NCBI GenBank assembly: GCA_937874445.1
Contig: CALNAL010000371.1
Span: forward strand, 1 to 15,656
Source: an uncultured Acetobacteraceae bacterium
GTDB lineage: Bacteria > Pseudomonadota > Alphaproteobacteria > Acetobacterales > Acetobacteraceae
DNA length: 15,656 bases
Reading direction: 5' to 3'
Shown here in pieces: positions 7,223-15,602 of this stretch. The stretch's first letter is position 1. Every line of letters begins with the position of its first letter. A model generated the notes under the pieces. The model searched no databases. It was not told the origin of the DNA and saw only the letters and a program-made list of their open reading frames with translations. Both the position numbers and the translations under genes were made by a program.

Positions 7223-8832
7223 CCCTTCCCACCCTGATCCGTTCCGCCCGCGTCATCGATGGCTCCGGCGCCGCCTGGTTCGAGGGAGACGTCCTCGTCG
7301 AGGCCGGCCGTATCGCGGCGGTGGGGACCAATCTCTCCAGCGAGGGCTGCCGCGTGGTGGAGGCGGACGGGCGCTATCTCGCCCCGGGCTTCATCGACGC
7401 GCATTGCCATGACGACCTGATCGGCCTGCGCGAGCCCGGCCGGCCCGAGAAGATCGCCCAGGGCGTCACCACCGTGGTGGCCGGCAACTGCTCCTTCTCG
7501 CTCTATCCGGCGCTTCCGGCTTCGGCCGAGGCTCTGCGCCAGCATTTCTCGACCCTGCTGGGCGAGACCGCGCCGGAGGAGATCTTCGCCGATTTCGCCG
7601 CCTATCGCGCGGCGGTGGCGCGGCGGGGCTGCGCGCTGAATATCGTCTCGCAGGTGGGCCACGCGGCGCTGCGCCTGGCGGTGATGGGCTGGCAGAACCG
7701 CCCCGCCACTCCCGGGGAGACCGCCGCGATGCAGGCGCTGCTGGCCACCCAGCTGGCCCAGGGCGCGGTCGGGCTCTCGCTCGGCCTGGTCTATCCGCCG
7801 AGCGCCTTCGCCACGGAGGCGGAGCTGGTGGCGCTGGGCGAGACGGTGCGGGCCCATGGCGCGATCCTCTCGGCGCATGTGCGCAACTACGAATCCCATC
7901 TCCCCGAGGCGGGCGAGGAGTTCCTCGCGGTGCTGCGCCGCTCCGGCGCGGCGGGGCAGTTCTCCCATCTCCAGGCGGCCGGCCGGCCCAACTGGGGGCG
8001 CGTGCCGCAGGTGATTGCCGCGCTGGAGGCGGCCCGCGCCGCGGGGATCGACGTCGCCTTCGACATGTATCCCTATCCCGCCGGCTCCTCCTACATTCTT
8101 CAGCTGCTGCCCCCCGAGGCGCTGGAGGGCGGGCTGGACGCCCTGCGCGCCCGCCTCGCCGACCCCGCCGAGAACGCGCGTCTGCGTCGCTGGGTCGAGC
8201 AGGGGCCGGAGGACCCGGAGGCGGCACAGTCCAAGATTTCGCTGATCGGCTGGGGCAACGTGCTGATCTCGGCGGTGGGCGCGCCGGCGCTGAAGTCCTT
8301 CGAGGGGCGCCGCATGGACGCCGCGGCCGCCGAGGCGGGGCTCGCGCCTTTCGACCTGATGCGCCGCTTCATCGAGGAGGACGCGGGCCAGACCGGCATC
8401 GTCATGTTCCAGCTCGGCGAGGATGATCTGCGCGCCGCCTGCACCCATCCGCTGCACATGTTCTGCTCCGACGGCCTGCCGCGTCCCGGCACCAAGCCGC
8501 ATCCGCGTGCCTGGGGCGCCTTCCCCCGCGTGCTCGGCAAGCTGGTGTGCGACGACGGCTGGTTCGGGCTGGAGGAGGCGGTGCGGCACATGACCTCGGC
8601 TCCGGCGCTGCGCTTCGGCATTCCCGATCGCGGCCTGGTGCGGCCGGGGATGGTGGCCGATCTGGTGCTGTTCGACGCCGATGCGTGCGACCTCGCCAGC
8701 TTCGAGAACCCGACGCAGCTGCCGCACGGCATCCGCATGGTGTGGGTCGCGGGCGAGGCGGTGCTGGAGGAGGGGCGTCCCACCGGCGCGCTGCCCGGCC
8801 GTGTGCTGGGCACCCCGCGGAGAGCGGCATGA
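7219..8832 (+). CDS. N-acyl-D-amino-acid deacylase (D-aminoacylase)
   Basis: This 537-residue amidohydrolase-superfamily enzyme is predicted to cut N-acyl-D-amino acids to a D-amino acid and a carboxylic acid. It has the N-terminal beta-sandwich segment, then the metal motif [10 protein letters not shown] (H62, H64), the GNCSFS cysteine C91 that replaces the usual carboxylated lysine in D-aminoacylases, H220 (SAHVRNYE), H250 ([13 protein letters not shown]) and the likely catalytic aspartate D418 (FCSDGLP). H220 and H250 have the same numbers as in the Alcaligenes enzyme. The C-terminal part has [22 protein letters not shown], as in related hydrolases. It is longer than the classical enzyme of about 480 residues. 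There is no signal peptide, so it acts in the cytoplasm. It overlaps the permease gene before it and the ATPase gene after it by four bases each. A dihydroorotase-like or other amidohydrolase role is less likely given C91. Confidence 0.88.
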   Translation: MTLPTLIRSARVIDGSGAAWFEGDVLVEAGRIAAVGTNLSSEGCRVVEADGRYLAPGFIDAHCHDDLIGLREPGRPEKIAQGVTTVVAGNCSFSLYPALPASAEALRQHFSTLLGETAPEEIFADFAAYRAAVARRGCALNIVSQVGHAALRLAVMGWQNRPATPGETAAMQALLATQLAQGAVGLSLGLVYPPSAFATEAELVALGETVRAHGAILSAHVRNYESHLPEAGEEFLAVLRRSGAAGQFSHLQAAGRPNWGRVPQVIAALEAARAAGIDVAFDMYPYPAGSSYILQLLPPEALEGGLDALRARLADPAENARLRRWVEQGPEDPEAAQSKISLIGWGNVLISAVGAPALKSFEGRRMDAAAAEAGLAPFDLMRRFIEEDAGQTGIVMFQLGEDDLRAACTHPLHMFCSDGLPRPGTKPHPRAWGAFPRVLGKLVCDDGWFGLEEAVRHMTSAPALRFGIPDRGLVRPGMVADLVLFDADACDLASFENPTQLPHGIRMVWVAGEAVLEEGRPTGALPGRVLGTPRRAA

Positions 8833-9830
8833 GCGCGGACCCCCTGCTCGAGGTCGAGGGGCTCAAGACGCATTTCCACGTGGACGACGGCGTCGTCTGC
8901 CCGGTCGATGACGTCGGCTTTTCCATGTGCCGCGGCGAGACCCTGGCGCTGGTCGGCGAGAGCGGCTCGGGCAAGTCGGTGACCTCGCTGTCGATCATGC
9001 GCCTGCTGCCGCCGACAGGGTTCATCGCCGGGGGAAGCATCCGCTTCTTCGGCCGTGACGGCACGGCGCGTGACCTCGCCCGCCTCGACGAGCGGGCGAT
9101 GCGGCGCATCCGCGGCAACGAGATCGGCATGATCTTCCAGGAGCCGATGACCTCGCTCAACCCGGTGCACAGCGTGGGCGCGCAGATCGCCGAGGTGTTG
9201 CGGCTGCACCGAGGGCTGGGCCGGCAGGCGGCTGCGGCTGAAGCGGTGGAGATGCTGGCCGCGGTGGGCATCGCCGACCCGGCGCGACGGACGCGGGAAT
9301 ATCCCCACCAGATGTCGGGGGGCATGCGTCAGCGGGTGATGATCGCCATGGCGCTGATCTGCCGTCCCGCCCTGCTGATCGCCGATGAGCCGACCACAGC
9401 CCTCGACGTCACCATCCAGGCGCAGATCCTGCGGGTGATGGCGGACATGCAGGCCGAGCTCGGCACCGGCATCCTGTTCATCACCCACAATCTCGGCGTG
9501 GTGGCCGAGATCGCCGACCGGGTGGCGGTGATGTATGCCGGCCGCGTGGTCGAACAGGGCGAGGTGCACGAGATCTTCGCCGCCCCGCGCCATCCCTACA
9601 CGCGCGCGCTGATGGCCTCGATCCCCCGCCCCGACCTCAAGGCCCGCGTGGCCGGCGAGCGCCTCGCCGCCATTCCCGGCAATGTGCCGCTGGCCTCGGC
9701 GCTGCCGCCCGGCTGCGCCTTCGCCCCGCGCTGCCCGCTCGCCGTGTCAGCCTGCCGCGAGACGGTGCCCGAGCTGGCCGAGGCCGCGCCGGGCCACCGC
9801 ACGCGCTGCCCGCGCTGGAGGGAAATGTGA
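8829..9830 (+). CDS. ABC transporter ATP-binding protein, DppD type
   Basis: This 333-residue ATPase powers the peptide-type transporter from the cytoplasmic side. Walker A is GESGSGKS at 43-50, the Q-loop is Q104 ([11 protein letters not shown]), the ABC signature is MSGGMRQR at 162-169, Walker B is [12 protein letters not shown] at 182-193, and the switch histidine is H220. The C-terminal oligo/dipeptide domain has four cysteines, C296, C302, C309 and C327; equivalent cysteines in a DppD homologue have been reported to hold a 4Fe-4S cluster. The ATG at 8829 overlaps the deacylase stop (ATGA), and its stop overlaps the GTG of the next gene (GTGA). It pairs with the next ATPase as a heterodimer. 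Confidence 0.92.
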   Translation: MSADPLLEVEGLKTHFHVDDGVVCPVDDVGFSMCRGETLALVGESGSGKSVTSLSIMRLLPPTGFIAGGSIRFFGRDGTARDLARLDERAMRRIRGNEIGMIFQEPMTSLNPVHSVGAQIAEVLRLHRGLGRQAAAAEAVEMLAAVGIADPARRTREYPHQMSGGMRQRVMIAMALICRPALLIADEPTTALDVTIQAQILRVMADMQAELGTGILFITHNLGVVAEIADRVAVMYAGRVVEQGEVHEIFAAPRHPYTRALMASIPRPDLKARVAGERLAAIPGNVPLASALPPGCAFAPRCPLAVSACRETVPELAEAAPGHRTRCPRWREM

Positions 9831-10783
9831 GCGCGAAACTGCTCGAAGTCCGTGACCTGAAGAAGCACTTCCCTGCCGCGGGCGGGCGCCTGGTGCGCGC
9901 CGTCGAGGGGATGAGCTTCGATGTCGGCCGTGGCGAAGTGCTCGGCATGGTCGGCGAGAGCGGCTCGGGCAAGAGCACTGCCGGGCGCGCCGTGCTCGGC
10001 CTGATCGCTCCCACCTCCGGCAGCGTGCGCTTCGACGGCCAGGAGATCGCCGGCCTCTCCCGCCGGGCCCTGCGCCCGTTCCGCCGGCGCATGCAGATCG
10101 TCTTCCAGGACCCCTATGCCTCGCTCAACCCGCGCCGGCGGGTCTGCGACCTGATCGGCGAGGCGATGGTGATCCACCGCATCGGTACCTCTGCCGACCG
10201 GCGCGACCGGGTGGCGGCGCTGCTCGAGCGGGTGGGCCTGCCGGCCGACGCGATGGAGCGCTATCCCCACGAATTCTCCGGCGGCCAGCGCCAGCGCATC
10301 GGCATCGCCCGCGCGCTCGCGGTCGAGCCCGATTTCATCGTTGCCGACGAGCCGGTCTCCGCGCTCGACGTCTCGGTGCAGGCGCAGGTGGTCAACCTGC
10401 TGCAGGACCTGCAGCGCGATCTCGGCCTGGCGATCCTGTTCATCGCCCACGACCTTTCTGTGGTGAACTACATCTCCGACCGGGTGGCCGTGGTCTATCT
10501 CGGGCGGATCATGGAGATCGCCCCCGCCGACGAGCTGATGCGCGCCCCGCGCCATCCCTACACGCGCGCCCTGCTTGATGCGGCTCCGGTGCCCGACCCG
10601 GCCGCGCGGCGCACCCGTGCGCCGCTCGCGGGCGACATCCCGAGCCCCGCCGATCCGCCCTCGGGCTGCGTCTTCCGCACCCGCTGCCCACGCGCTGCCG
10701 GGGAGTGCGCGCAGCAGGTGCCCGAACTGGTGGAAGTTTCGCCCGGCCATGCCCGGGCCTGTCTGCGCGACGACCTTTGTTGA
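9827..10783 (+). CDS. ABC transporter ATP-binding protein, DppF type
   Basis: This is the second ATPase of the same transporter, 318 residues. Walker A is GESGSGKST at 43-51, the Q-loop Q94 ([15 protein letters not shown]) is followed by the PYASLNPR stretch typical of DppF/OppF, the signature is FSGGQRQR at 150-157, Walker B is [12 protein letters not shown] at 170-181, and the switch histidine is H208 (FIAHDLSV). Cysteines C281, C287, C294 and C312 in the C-terminal domain have the same spacing as those of the partner ATPase. The GTG start overlaps the previous stop by four bases. Only 12 bases separate it from the deaminase gene, which has a strong GAGGAG ribosome site. Confidence 0.92.
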   Translation: MSAKLLEVRDLKKHFPAAGGRLVRAVEGMSFDVGRGEVLGMVGESGSGKSTAGRAVLGLIAPTSGSVRFDGQEIAGLSRRALRPFRRRMQIVFQDPYASLNPRRRVCDLIGEAMVIHRIGTSADRRDRVAALLERVGLPADAMERYPHEFSGGQRQRIGIARALAVEPDFIVADEPVSALDVSVQAQVVNLLQDLQRDLGLAILFIAHDLSVVNYISDRVAVVYLGRIMEIAPADELMRAPRHPYTRALLDAAPVPDPAARRTRAPLAGDIPSPADPPSGCVFRTRCPRAAGECAQQVPELVEVSPGHARACLRDDLC

Positions 10784-10795
10784 GGAGATTCTCCC

Positions 10796-12088
10796 ATGAG
10801 TGCTGACATCGCGATCGGAGAGGATTCCCCTCTCGACGACCGTATCCGCGGCGTGCCGCCGGGAGGAGAGACTCGGCTCGAGGGGCTGCATCCGGCGGAG
10901 GGCGTCATCGCCCTGCCGGTGCTGACCCTGAGCCTGCCCGACTACGAGCGCAACCGCGACGCGATGATGCGCTACGTGCGCGAGCAGGGGGTGGCGATCG
11001 CGCCCCATGCCAAGACGCCCACCGCCCCCGTGATCGCCGCCGATCTGCTCGCCGCCGGGGCCTGGGGCACCACGGTCGCCGACATCCGCCAGGCGACGGT
11101 GATGGCCCGTGCCGGACTCACCCGGCTGATCCTCGCCAACGGCGTGGGGGGACGCGGGGGGGCGAGGCGCCTGGCCGCCTTCATCGCCGCCTACCCGGAT
11201 GTCGAGCTGTATCTCTTCGTCGATTCCGCGGCGACGGCCGGGGCGCTGGCTCAGGTCTGGCAGGCGACACCGGCCCTGCCGCCGCTGCGCGTGCTGGTCG
11301 AGGTCGGCGCGGCCCGCGGCGGCGCGCGCGATCTGGCGGCGGCCGAGGCGGTGATCGCCACGGTCCAGGCCTCTGCCGGGCGGCTCGTGCTTGCCGGCGC
11401 GGCCGCCTACGAGGGGGCAGTCTCCGAGGCGACCCCCGAACGCACCGCGGAGGTCCAGGCCGGGCTGCTCACCCTTGCCGGGCGCGTGCTCGTCCGGGTG
11501 CGGCAGACCACCGGCGACCGGCGGCCTCTCGTGCTGACGGCCGGCGGCTCGGTCTATTTCGACCGTGTGGTTTCTTCCCTCCGCCCGGTGGCGCTGGCCG
11601 ACGGCGCGACCACGCTGGTGCTGCGCAGCGGCGCGATCTTCTACGAGGATCACGGCACCTACCGCCACCACCTCGCGGAGATGGATGCGCGCGGCGGCTT
11701 CCAGGTGGACGGCCGCACCAGCCCCTCCTCGGCGGTGTTCCGCCCGACGATGCGGGTGTGGGCCGAGGTGCTCTCCTGCCCCGAGCCGGGGCTGGCGATC
11801 TGCGGCATGGGCAAGCGCGACGTTTCCTTCGACGAGGGCCTGCCGGTCGCCCTCGAGCGCTATCGCGACGGCGCGGGCCCGGTCGATCTCACCGGCACGG
11901 TGCGCCTGACCCAGCTCAACGACCAGCACGGCTTCCTCGCCCTCGGGGCGGGGGCCGACATCTGCGTGGGCGACGTGGTGGCGTTCGGGCTGTCGCATCC
12001 CTGCACCGCCTTCCAGCTCTACCGCCAGGTGCTCGGCCTCGACGCGAACGGACGGGTGAGCCGGGTCATTCCGACCTTCTTCGGCTAG
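10796..12088 (+). CDS. Fold-type III PLP D-amino-acid deaminase (D-serine-dehydratase-like)
   Basis: The product has 430 residues, with an alanine-racemase-type TIM barrel followed by a D-serine-dehydratase-like domain. The PLP lysine is K73 in APHAKTPT. In the C-terminal domain, H401 and C403 (SHPCTAF) match the HxC metal-binding pair of eukaryotic-type D-serine dehydratases, and H378 lies in the QHG motif. The ending (VSRVIPTFFG) is what I know from bacterial proteins labelled amino acid deaminase. The expected reaction is metal-dependent elimination on a D-hydroxy-amino acid (D-Ser, D-Thr or similar), releasing an enamine that becomes a 2-oxo acid and ammonia. D-threonine aldolase is related but usually has Asp instead of Cys at the second metal position, so aldolase activity is less likely. 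GAGGAG lies before the ATG, 12 bases after the ATPase stop, so it is part of the operon. It would consume the product of the deacylase. Confidence 0.8.
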   Translation: MSADIAIGEDSPLDDRIRGVPPGGETRLEGLHPAEGVIALPVLTLSLPDYERNRDAMMRYVREQGVAIAPHAKTPTAPVIAADLLAAGAWGTTVADIRQATVMARAGLTRLILANGVGGRGGARRLAAFIAAYPDVELYLFVDSAATAGALAQVWQATPALPPLRVLVEVGAARGGARDLAAAEAVIATVQASAGRLVLAGAAAYEGAVSEATPERTAEVQAGLLTLAGRVLVRVRQTTGDRRPLVLTAGGSVYFDRVVSSLRPVALADGATTLVLRSGAIFYEDHGTYRHHLAEMDARGGFQVDGRTSPSSAVFRPTMRVWAEVLSCPEPGLAICGMGKRDVSFDEGLPVALERYRDGAGPVDLTGTVRLTQLNDQHGFLALGAGADICVGDVVAFGLSHPCTAFQLYRQVLGLDANGRVSRVIPTFFG

Positions 12089-12109
12089 AGGGGGGCGCGA
12101 TCCGGCGGG

Positions 12110-12137
12110 TGCTTCTTTTTCCTCCGAAAAAGAAGCA
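12110..12137 (+). terminator. Hairpin between deaminase and iclR genes, related to the composite element
   Basis: A perfect 12-base stem (12110-12121 with 12126-12137) encloses a CTCC loop. Its arms (GCTTCTTTTTC and its complement) are the same as the third stem of the composite elements at 3051-3076 and 13854-13881, but the other two stems are absent. It lies 21 bases after the deaminase stop. No U run follows on the plus strand (AAAA instead), so it may reduce, process or protect the transcript rather than end it cleanly. Confidence 0.45.
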
Positions 12138-12204
12138 AAACGATTCCCGCCGGCTGGGCCCATTCCCTCCCCCGGCGGACCGGCACGGACGTAAGGAGAG
12201 ACGG

Positions 12205-13029
12205 TTGGACCAACAGACGGAACAGGCAGGCGCGCGGCGCACGCGGGGGCTCGACCGGGCCTTCGAGATCCTCGAGTTCCTGCGTGCCCATGCCCAGCCG
12301 CTGCGTCCCAACGAGATCGCCGGGGCCATCGGCGCACCGCGGTCCTCGGTCTACGAGCTGGTCAACCTGCTGCTGTGTCACGGCATGCTGGAATACAGCG
12401 GCGGCGACGGACGGGTGTTCCTCGGGCGGCGCCTGTTCTTCCTCGGCAACGCCTACGCCAAGCGCCTCGACCTGTTCCGCGAGGCAGAGGAGCTGCTGGT
12501 CCGCCTGGCCGAGACCACCGGCGAGACCTCCCAGCTCTGCATGCTGGAAGGCGACAAATACCTGGTGGCGATGATGCACGAGGGGATTCGCCCCTTTCGC
12601 ATCTCCTCCGACGTCGGCGAGAAGGTGCCGATCCCGTGGACCGCCTCGGGACGGCTGCTGGTGGGCGATCTCAGCGACGAGGGCATTCTCGATTTCATTC
12701 CCGCCCGCGATTTCGTGCTGCCCGACGGGGGCTCGATGGACCCGAAACTGTTCCTCGCCGAGGTCCGTGCCGCCTGTGCCGCGGGTTTTTTCACCTTCAA
12801 CAGCGTGGTGGCCGATTTCACCCACTGCCTGGCCGTGCCGGTGCGCCAGGCCGACGGGCGCTGCATCGCCACCCTCTGCCTGACCACGCCCCGCGAGGAC
12901 GGGGTGCGCAACCGGCAGAGCTATCTCGCCCATCTCGGCGAGGCCGCCGCGGATCTCTCGGGACGGTTGGGCTTTCATCCCTCCGCCTGTCTCTCCCGCC
13001 CCGCGAGGCGGGACGCCGGCAGGGTCTGA
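12205..13029 (+). CDS. IclR-family transcriptional regulator
   Basis: This 274-residue protein has the normal two-domain IclR layout. A winged helix-turn-helix covers about residues 14-80 ([42 protein letters not shown]), and an effector-binding domain extends from about 85 to 262, with the typical [13 protein letters not shown] and a late CLAVPVR stretch. The start is a TTG at 12205 with a perfect AAGGAG six bases upstream; there is no suitable ATG or GTG nearer the domain, and the frame upstream overlaps the deaminase gene. It follows the deaminase by 116 bases with a hairpin between. It is the only regulator beside the transport and D-amino-acid genes and probably controls them, perhaps through the inverted repeats at 3719-3754. 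The effector is unknown; a D-amino acid or the N-acyl substrate would make sense. The last codons lie within a small CCCGCC/GGCGGG hairpin. Confidence 0.88.
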   Translation: MDQQTEQAGARRTRGLDRAFEILEFLRAHAQPLRPNEIAGAIGAPRSSVYELVNLLLCHGMLEYSGGDGRVFLGRRLFFLGNAYAKRLDLFREAEELLVRLAETTGETSQLCMLEGDKYLVAMMHEGIRPFRISSDVGEKVPIPWTASGRLLVGDLSDEGILDFIPARDFVLPDGGSMDPKLFLAEVRAACAAGFFTFNSVVADFTHCLAVPVRQADGRCIATLCLTTPREDGVRNRQSYLAHLGEAAADLSGRLGFHPSACLSRPARRDAGRV

Positions 13030-13175
13030 GGGCTTTCAAAAACAGGGACTTCGGGAAGGCAACGACACCGTCTCGGCTGTTTCGGCGCGAGGTTGCGGGG
13101 GAGGGGAGGCGTTCCCATATCGGGCGCCGGGACCTTCCCGGGTTGACCCCCGATTTTTTCCAAGGACACCTCGCG

Positions 13176-13811
13176 GTGAACATTGTCACGCCTGCCGATC
13201 CTGCCTCTGCCGCTGCCAGCCAGGGCCGTCCCACCCGCGAGGAGGCGGAGGCGGCCGTGCGCACCCTGCTGCGCTGGGCCGGGGATGACCCCGGGCGGGA
13301 GGGGCTGCGCGGCACTCCCGAGAGGGTGGTGCGGTCATACGAGGAGTTCTTCGCCGGCTATGCCATCGATCCGGTGACGCTGCTGGAGCGCACCTTCGAG
13401 GAGATCGATGGGTACGACGAGATCGTGCTCCTGCGCGACATCCGCCTGGAGAGCTATTGCGAGCACCACATGGTGCCGATTCTCGGCCGGGCCCATGTGG
13501 CCTATCTGCCGCGCCGGCGGGTGGTGGGCATCAGCAAGCTGGCCCGCGTGGTCGAGGCCTATGCCAAGCGGCTGCAGATCCAGGAGAAGCTGACCTCGCA
13601 GATCGCCAACACCATCAACGACGTGCTGCAGCCGCGCGGGGTGGCGGTGATCATCGAGGCGCAGCACCAGTGCATGACCACGCGCGGCATCCACAAGCCG
13701 GGGGTCTCGATGGTGACCAGCCGCATGCTGGGGGCCTTCCGCAACGACCCCAGCACGCGCCGCGAGTTTCTCGCCATGGTCGGCTGGTCGCGTCCCACCG
13801 AGGCGGAGTAG
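13176..13811 (+). CDS. folE: GTP cyclohydrolase I
   Basis: This 211-residue enzyme converts GTP to 7,8-dihydroneopterin triphosphate, the first step of folate (and pterin) synthesis. Zinc ligands C95 and H98 (YCEHHMVP; H97 is also conserved) and C166 (QHQCMTTRG, with H164) match the Escherichia coli residues C110, H113 and C181 with a constant offset of 15. Other family motifs are [36 protein letters not shown] and the [10 protein letters not shown] stretch near the C-terminus. The GTG at 13176 has AAGGA about nine bases upstream and gives the usual variable N-terminus; the frame is open far upstream but that part overlaps iclR in another frame. It is on the same strand as iclR, 146 bases further on, and has no obvious functional link to the D-amino-acid operon. 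Type IB FolE2 is excluded because its motifs differ. Confidence 0.95.
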   Translation: MNIVTPADPASAAASQGRPTREEAEAAVRTLLRWAGDDPGREGLRGTPERVVRSYEEFFAGYAIDPVTLLERTFEEIDGYDEIVLLRDIRLESYCEHHMVPILGRAHVAYLPRRRVVGISKLARVVEAYAKRLQIQEKLTSQIANTINDVLQPRGVAVIIEAQHQCMTTRGIHKPGVSMVTSRMLGAFRNDPSTRREFLAMVGWSRPTEAE

Positions 13812-13853
13812 CCGCGGGCCGCACCTTTCAGCCGGGAAGAAAAGGGAAGGAAG

Positions 13854-13895
13854 GCTTCTTTTTCCTGAAGGAAAAAGAAGCAAAAAGGACTTTTT
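13854..13895 (+). terminator. Putative terminator of folE
   Basis: A 12-base stem (13854-13865 with 13870-13881) lies 42 bases after the folE stop, followed by a small A5G/CT5 palindrome (13882-13895) ending in five T. It reads in the folE direction. The U run is offset from the first stem, so this is a tentative call. Confidence 0.45.
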
Positions 13896-13982
13896 CCCAT
13901 TTGGCTCCGCGGCTGACACAGGCGCGGAGCCTTAACGAATAAAGCTTTCCTGGTTCTCCTTTCTCGAAAGGAGAACACCTTG
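13855..13982. repeat. Composite three-hairpin intergenic element, copy B (inverted relative to copy A)
   Basis: This lies in the convergent gap between folE and the MscS gene and corresponds to the reverse complement of 2948-3076. Stems: 13854-13881 (12-base arms, TGAA loop), 13903-13931 (nine-base arms GGCTCCGCG), and 13953-13976 (11-base arms GTTCTCCTTTC, two-base loop). The last stem differs from copy A at two positions in each arm, and both changes are matched on the opposite arm, so pairing is kept. The shared flank GAACACCTT marks the outer end. Confidence 0.8.
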
Positions 13983-14002
13983 CCTTACCTTGCTGGCCCC
14001 GC

Positions 14003-15602
14003 TCAGCCGTGGCCGCCGACCCCTTCCGGCTCGGCGGCGGGCGGAGGCGGCGGTTCCGTGCCGGGCACGCGGTGGCTGGTCCAGGGGCTGTCGATCGCCA
14101 GCTCGTCGAAGCGGGCCTTGATCCGCAGGTTCAGCTCGCGCGCCACCGCCCAGCGCTGGGCGGGGGTGGTCTTGAGGCGCGTGCGCAGCACCAGCGCGGA
14201 ATCGAGGAACTTGTCCACGCCCATCACGTCGAGATCGTCGCGGATGGCATGGTGCCAGCGGGGCTCGGCGCGCATTTCCTGGGCCACCTCGCGCAGCACC
14301 TTGCCCACATGCACCGGGTCCTCGTTGTAGCCGATGCTGACATCGACCACCGCATAGCCGAAGTCGCGCGTCTGGTTGGTCACGGTGGTGACGGCGCTGA
14401 AGGGGATGATGTGTACCGAGCCGTCCAGCGCGCGCAGCCGGATGGTGCGGATGGACAGGTTCTCCACCGTGCCGGAGAGCCCGCCCAGGCTCACCACGTC
14501 GCCCACCTGCATGGCGTTTTCCAGCAGCAGGAACAGGCCGGTGATGATGTCCTGCACGAGTTTCTGCGAGCCGAAGCCGATGGCCAGGCCGATGACGCCG
14601 GCGCCGGCCAGCAGGGGGGCGATGTTGACGCCGATCTCGCTGAGGATCATCAGCCCGGCGACGATGCAGATGCCGCCGAACAGCGTGGTGCGCAGCATCG
14701 GCAGCAGCGTGCGCAGCCGGGCCGAGCGCATCGCCTGATCGTGGCTGAGCCGCTCCAGGTGGCGCTGCATGGCCGCGTTGGCCAGCTCCCAGACCAGCAG
14801 GGCGAAGACCAGGGTCGCGCCGATGGTGGTCAGCGCTCCCAGGACCCGTTCGCCCAGGCCCCCGTTGGAGAACCAGGAGAACGCGTCGAACCCCCATGCC
14901 TCGGCGAGGGTCACCAGGGCCATCGCCGTGATGAGGACGGCGATCAGCGCCCGCCCGATCGGCTGGTAGGCCCGGATGCGCGCTTCCAGTCCGGGGTGTT
15001 GCAGCGTGGTTTCCGGCGAGAAGCTCAGGGCCCGGTCGAAGGCGCTCTGTGCGAGAACCGTCAGCATGCGCGCCAGGGTGCCGATGACGGCGGCGGCGGC
15101 GACCACGCGCAGCAGGCGTCCGAAGCCGTCGGGGATGTCGAGCGCCCACACTCCCCACAGCGCGATCAGGTAGAAGATGGCGAGGATGTGCCAGACCCCG
15201 CCCAGCCGGTTGCGCAGCCGGGCGACGGCGCGCGCGTCTTCCGCGCCGACCCGCAGCCGTGCCGCGACGGCGCCCCGGCTCTGGGCGATGACCACCACCA
15301 GGCACCCGGTCACACCCAGCCCGATCAGCTTCATCAGGGCCTCGTAGGCGATCCAGTAGAGGCCGAACAGCAGCCCGATCTCCGCCGCGGCGTAGCCGAA
15401 GACGGCCAGGGCGGCGATGCGGCGGGTCCAGTGCAGGAGGTAGAGGGCGCCCTCCTCGGAGACCCGGATCAGACGCAGCTGCGGCAGGCCCGGCGCGACC
15501 AGCAGGCGCACCAGCGCGACCAGGCCGCGCCAGCCGGCATAGGCATGGGCCACGCCCAGCATCACCAGGCGGACGGTGTATCCGTCGGCCAACTGGCTGC
15601 CG
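14003..15602 (-). CDS. Large MscS-family mechanosensitive ion channel (N-terminus missing)
   Basis: About 532 genuine residues are readable, and the start is lost at the contig end. The first part contains many hydrophobic segments (about ten spans before the pore), so this is a large MscS-type protein rather than the three-span form; size and layout recall YbiO/MscK-like channels. The pore-lining helix, GAGVIGLAIGFGSQKLVQD with its Gly/Ala pattern, is encoded at about 14534-14605. It is followed by the beta-domain start FLLLENAMQVGDVVSL and the later IRTIRLRALDGSVHIIPFS, all typical of MscS. The C-terminal cytoplasmic domain ends in a Pro/Glu-rich tail (TEPPPPPAAEPEG). Such channels open under membrane tension and release solutes in osmotic downshock. 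The apparent start at 15631 and the residues MGSEMCIRDS come from adapter sequence and should not be kept. It is convergent with folE. Confidence 0.9.

Noticed and set aside
10796..12088. D-threonine aldolase as the identity of the PLP enzyme
   Set aside because: Same fold, but the second metal-binding residue is Cys (HPC, H401/C403) as in D-serine dehydratases, and the sequence around the lysine and the C-terminus fits deaminase-labelled relatives better. Aldolase activity is not fully excluded.
9596..12337. 913-codon open frame on the minus strand opposite the ATPase, deaminase and iclR genes
   Set aside because: It is antisense to four genes with clear family motifs; its product is low-complexity, rich in Arg, Gly, His and Ala, as expected from the shadow frame of GC-rich coding DNA.
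12375..13175. N-terminal extension of FolE overlapping iclR
   Set aside because: The extra residues are Arg-rich and lack similarity to FolE; a GTG at 13176 with a good ribosome site gives the normal length.
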